From CAZHCA01 sp964530825 (GTDB lineage Bacteria > Bacteroidota > Bacteroidia > Chitinophagales > Saprospiraceae): a stretch of 64,000 nucleotides of DNA. The notes below the pieces were generated by a model. The model worked only from the letters and a program-made list of their open reading frames with translations. It ran no database searches and was not told the DNA's origin. Below, one piece after another: positions 61,852-64,000 of the stretch (position 1 is its first letter; each line of letters begins with the position of its first letter). Where the stretch lies: NCBI GenBank assembly GCA_964530825.1, contig CAZHCA010000003.1:62001-126000 (forward strand), written 5' to 3'. A program made the translations under genes and the position numbers.

Positions 61852-62313
61852 TCATTTCAACAGCCGCTGCCGGAGTTCTTTCAAGATGGGCTGCTGCCCT
61901 TTTACGACTTTTTCAAGTGCCTGCTCTATCGACCACCAGGCAAAACGGTCGATCTCCGGGAAGTCAGCTTGCCGGCCACTGCGCGGAGGCCACTCCATCC
62001 TGTAGGTATTGCTGATCAACTGCTCAGGGTCGACATCTCTGGCTACAGCAAAAGCAACAACTTCCTTGCCGCTTTTCTGCCGAACCGGCGTCAATGGCTC
62101 CAGCGGCTCATCTAACTCCAGGCCTGTTTCTTCCCTGAACTCCCTTCTCGCCGCCGCTGCTGCCGATTCCTCCGCTTCGATCAATCCTTTCGGTATGGAC
62201 CAGGCGCCAGCATCTTTATTTCGCCAGAACGGTCCACCTATGTGCCCGAGTAAGACTTCCACTCGTTGGTGCGTTTGCCGGTAGAGTAAAACACCTGCCG
62301 ATCTTTTTGCCAT
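61852..62313 (-). CDS. NUDIX hydrolase
   Basis: 153 residues. The Nudix box is complete: Gly, then Glu after five residues, then REFREETG (about 38-60), with GLIEAEESA at its start. It hydrolyses nucleoside diphosphate-linked compounds, and the family ranges from dNTP sanitation to NADH and mRNA-cap-like substrates. The start is 5 bases after the 2Fe-2S reductase stop, so the two are probably translated together. Confidence 0.92.
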   Translation of the reverse strand: MAKRSAGVLLYRQTHQRVEVLLGHIGGPFWRNKDAGAWSIPKGLIEAEESAAAAARREFREETGLELDEPLEPLTPVRQKSGKEVVAFAVARDVDPEQLISNTYRMEWPPRSGRQADFPEIDRFAWWSIEQALEKVVKGQQPILKELRQRLLK

Positions 62314-62318
62314 GGTGA

Positions 62319-63410
62319 TTATTTTACAGATTGCGGTTGCCAGCTTAAACGTACTCGTGGTGTTGTTGGGTAGGCCACACAGGTGAGCACCAAGCTGCCT
62401 GGACGGTCGGTAATAACGGGCGTTCCATCGATGATCATACTTAGGCCTCCGTCATCCAGTGTAGCCGAACAGGTCGTACAGGAACCGCTGCGACAGCTAA
62501 AAGGTGGGGAAAGACCCACTGCCTCAGCAGCTTCCAGGATATTCTGACCGGGATCTACCCAAAATTGTTCTTCGCGACTGCCTAACAGCAGGGTCACCTC
62601 GGCGGCCGGAAACAGTTCGGCTGGAGGACGCGTAGGAGCTATAATTTCAAAACGCTCCCGGTGAATGCGGCTTCTAGGTACTTCCAGAAAACCTAAAACC
62701 ATCTCGGCCTTGAGAATTAATCCCGCGGGCCCGCACAAAAAATAATGGACCTGCTGTTTAGCATCCGGTGGCCTGACCAGCAGCTCTTCCAGACGGAAAT
62801 TGCCGAGGCGCAGGCCCTCGACCCGGGCGGGCGCCAGCCGCTTCTTCAAATCACTTAATTTTTGAAAGGGCCGGCTCAGAAAATGGTAAATGGTTAACCG
62901 ACCGGCGTAGGATTGGCTGAGATTCAGCAATTGATCATGGAATAAAATATCGTGCTCACTAGTGTTGGCGTTGAGCAGCAAGATCTCGGCGGTGGGATCC
63001 TGCTGAAGAGCAAATTTAAGCAATGAAAAAAGTGGAGTCATACCACTCCCGCCTCCCAGCAGTACAATTTTCGTCGGATGTTGCCCGAGGTCTGGCAACA
63101 CAAAAGACCCGGCAGGTGGTAGAGCTAGTAGCCGGTCGCCGGGGTTAGTCCGATCCGTCAGATAGCTCGACACCAGGCCATTAATCTTTTTTTTCACAGT
63201 GATCACCGGCAGGGGATCCCATTGCGGGCAGGAACTCAACGAATAAGAACGGCGCACCTCCTGCTTAGCAAGATTGTCGAAAATAAGCGTTAAAAACTGA
63301 CCAGCTCGGTAGGAAAAGTTTTCCTCCACTGGCTGTAGAACCAGGCTTACGGTATCCGGTGTTTCGCGAAATTTTTTCCTAATGACCAGTTGCATTGGCT
63401 TCATGCCCAA
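62319..63410 (-). CDS. FNR-type flavin reductase with C-terminal 2Fe-2S ferredoxin domain
   Basis: 363 residues. FAD-binding domain (about 1-105, with RRSYSLSSCPQ), NAD(P) domain (about 110-235, LLGGGSGMTPLFSLL), then a plant-type ferredoxin domain (about 270-363). That domain's ligands are CRSGSCTTC (spacing C-x4-C-x2-C) and a later Cys in LTCVAYP. The layout is that of PaaE/HmpX-like reductases, which pass electrons from NAD(P)H to an oxygenase or other partner. No oxygenase is adjacent. It starts at MGMKPMQLV; a later Met is also possible. Confidence 0.9.
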   Translation of the reverse strand: MGMKPMQLVIRKKFRETPDTVSLVLQPVEENFSYRAGQFLTLIFDNLAKQEVRRSYSLSSCPQWDPLPVITVKKKINGLVSSYLTDRTNPGDRLLALPPAGSFVLPDLGQHPTKIVLLGGGSGMTPLFSLLKFALQQDPTAEILLLNANTSEHDILFHDQLLNLSQSYAGRLTIYHFLSRPFQKLSDLKKRLAPARVEGLRLGNFRLEELLVRPPDAKQQVHYFLCGPAGLILKAEMVLGFLEVPRSRIHRERFEIIAPTRPPAELFPAAEVTLLLGSREEQFWVDPGQNILEAAEAVGLSPPFSCRSGSCTTCSATLDDGGLSMIIDGTPVITDRPGSLVLTCVAYPTTPRVRLSWQPQSVK

Positions 63411-63511
63411 ATAACGGAGGGCTCCGGATATGGTTTAACCAAAAAAAGAGCAACCTTTGGTCGAGGATCAGTGTTTTTTACCCGGCACACATCACCCTGC
63501 AATCTTAGCGC

Positions 63512-64000
63512 ATGGCCCAAGCATCTACCAAAGCCCCCACCTCTATCTTTCCGGTGCTCCTGGTTAATTTCATCGGCATGCTGGGCTACAGCATCATTCT
63601 TCCTTTTTTGGTGTTCCTGGTACGCAAGTTCGGCGGAAACGAATTCGTATACGGCCTACTGGGATCCGTTTACCCTGCCTTTCAGTTGTTTGGCGCCCCT
63701 CTACTGGGCCGGTGGTCCGACCAGATTGGCCGTAAACGCGTACTCATTATCAGTCAAACGGGTACTTTTATTGCCTGGGTACTTTTTATCATCGCGCTTT
63801 TTCTGCCCATCGAAGAGCTGTTTGAGATCGATTCGGCGATGAGTGGTTCATTCATCGTTACGGTTCCCCTCTTACTCATTTTTGTTGCCAGAGCCTTGGA
63901 TGGCATTACGGGAGGAAATGTGTCGGTGGCCAATGCCTACCTTTCCGACATTTCGACCAGTGAAACCCGAAAGGGCAACTTTGGTAAAATGGCGTCCTCA
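63512..64000 (+). CDS. MFS transporter, N-terminal part (cut by window edge)
   Basis: 163 residues are visible from ATG at 63512 to the window edge. First helix FPVLLVNFIGMLGYSIILPFLVF, then the MFS motif A loop GRWSDQIGRKRVL between helices 2 and 3 and further helices at about 90-105 and 120-140. The later sequence RALDGITGGNVSVANAYLSDI matches the TetA/DHA1-type drug-proton antiporter branch. The rest lies beyond base 64000, and the substrate is unknown. Confidence 0.85.
   Translation, partial: MAQASTKAPTSIFPVLLVNFIGMLGYSIILPFLVFLVRKFGGNEFVYGLLGSVYPAFQLFGAPLLGRWSDQIGRKRVLIISQTGTFIAWVLFIIALFLPIEELFEIDSAMSGSFIVTVPLLLIFVARALDGITGGNVSVANAYLSDISTSETRKGNFGKMASS

Noticed and set aside
1..64000. 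tRNA or rRNA genes
   Set aside because: I searched by eye for cloverleaf features and the GGTTCGANTC-type loop and for conserved rRNA words; none was convincing. A tRNA scan would be decisive.
1..64000. CRISPR arrays, insertion sequences, phage genes
   Set aside because: No repeated spacer pattern, transposase or integrase-like protein was found.

Overview
The window reads as a chromosomal segment of a Bacteroidota bacterium, most likely class Saprospiria (Lewinella-like). The grounds are the type IX secretion (T9SS) and gliding genes (sprA, gldH, a PorV/PorQ-family protein), a fused murF-alr gene, an F1Fo operon without atpD and atpC, a SusC-like TonB-dependent receptor, and Bacteroidota-type -7 promoter boxes (TAnnTTTG) upstream of several genes. 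Genus is inference. Nearly everything is core metabolism or cell envelope. I see no phage, insertion sequence, CRISPR array, rRNA or tRNA.

Layout. 1-1655: hisS (its 3' part lies outside the window) and pheS, a tRNA-synthetase pair on the minus strand. 1743-10071: the giant T9SS translocon gene sprA downstream of ruvA. 10195-13936: purD and murF-alr. 14050-18322: three tandem plus-strand genes for periplasmic folding factors (PpiC-type PPIase, lipoprotein, SurA). 18336-23599: minus-strand membrane genes (small membrane protein, POT peptide transporter, DUF4230, DUF3108, flippase-like protein). 23660-25172: ruvC, HIT hydrolase, greA. 25173-25626: an unusual greA upstream region with a full promoter and a strong terminator. 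25627-34546: TonB receptor, 1329-residue secreted protein and PorV-like protein, a co-directional surface module. 34925-38998: lipoprotein, carB, gldH. 39066-43434: dnaJ, grpE, a TlpA thioredoxin, a flavin reductase and a sugar nucleotidyltransferase. 43545-49653: a possible PD-(D/E)xK protein and the atpBEFHAG operon. 50040-57008: nadB, FAD amine oxidase, betaine-type ABC transporter, pgeF and a left-handed beta-helix protein. 57098-64000: Kazal lipoprotein, lytic transglycosylase, a small cytochrome b-like protein, a GNAT and CDGSH pair, an APC permease, NUDIX, a 2Fe-2S reductase and the start of an MFS transporter.

How the parts connect. SprA forms the T9SS outer-membrane channel. PorV-family barrels collect its substrates, the PPIase/SurA trio would help outer-membrane barrels and secreted proteins to fold, and GldH belongs to the gliding/T9SS machinery. 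The large secreted protein ends in a T9SS-like sorting domain and lies between a TonB receptor and a PorV-like barrel, so it may form a surface complex with them.

The regulatory observation I rate highest is upstream of greA: a complete -33/-7 promoter followed after about 45 bases by a 25-bp hairpin with a T-run. It could make a roughly 105-nt RNA or attenuate greA. No clearly novel defence or biosynthetic system is visible. The less explained items are the surface module, the PD-(D/E)xK-like protein, the atpB leader and N-terminal extension, and several intergenic hairpins.
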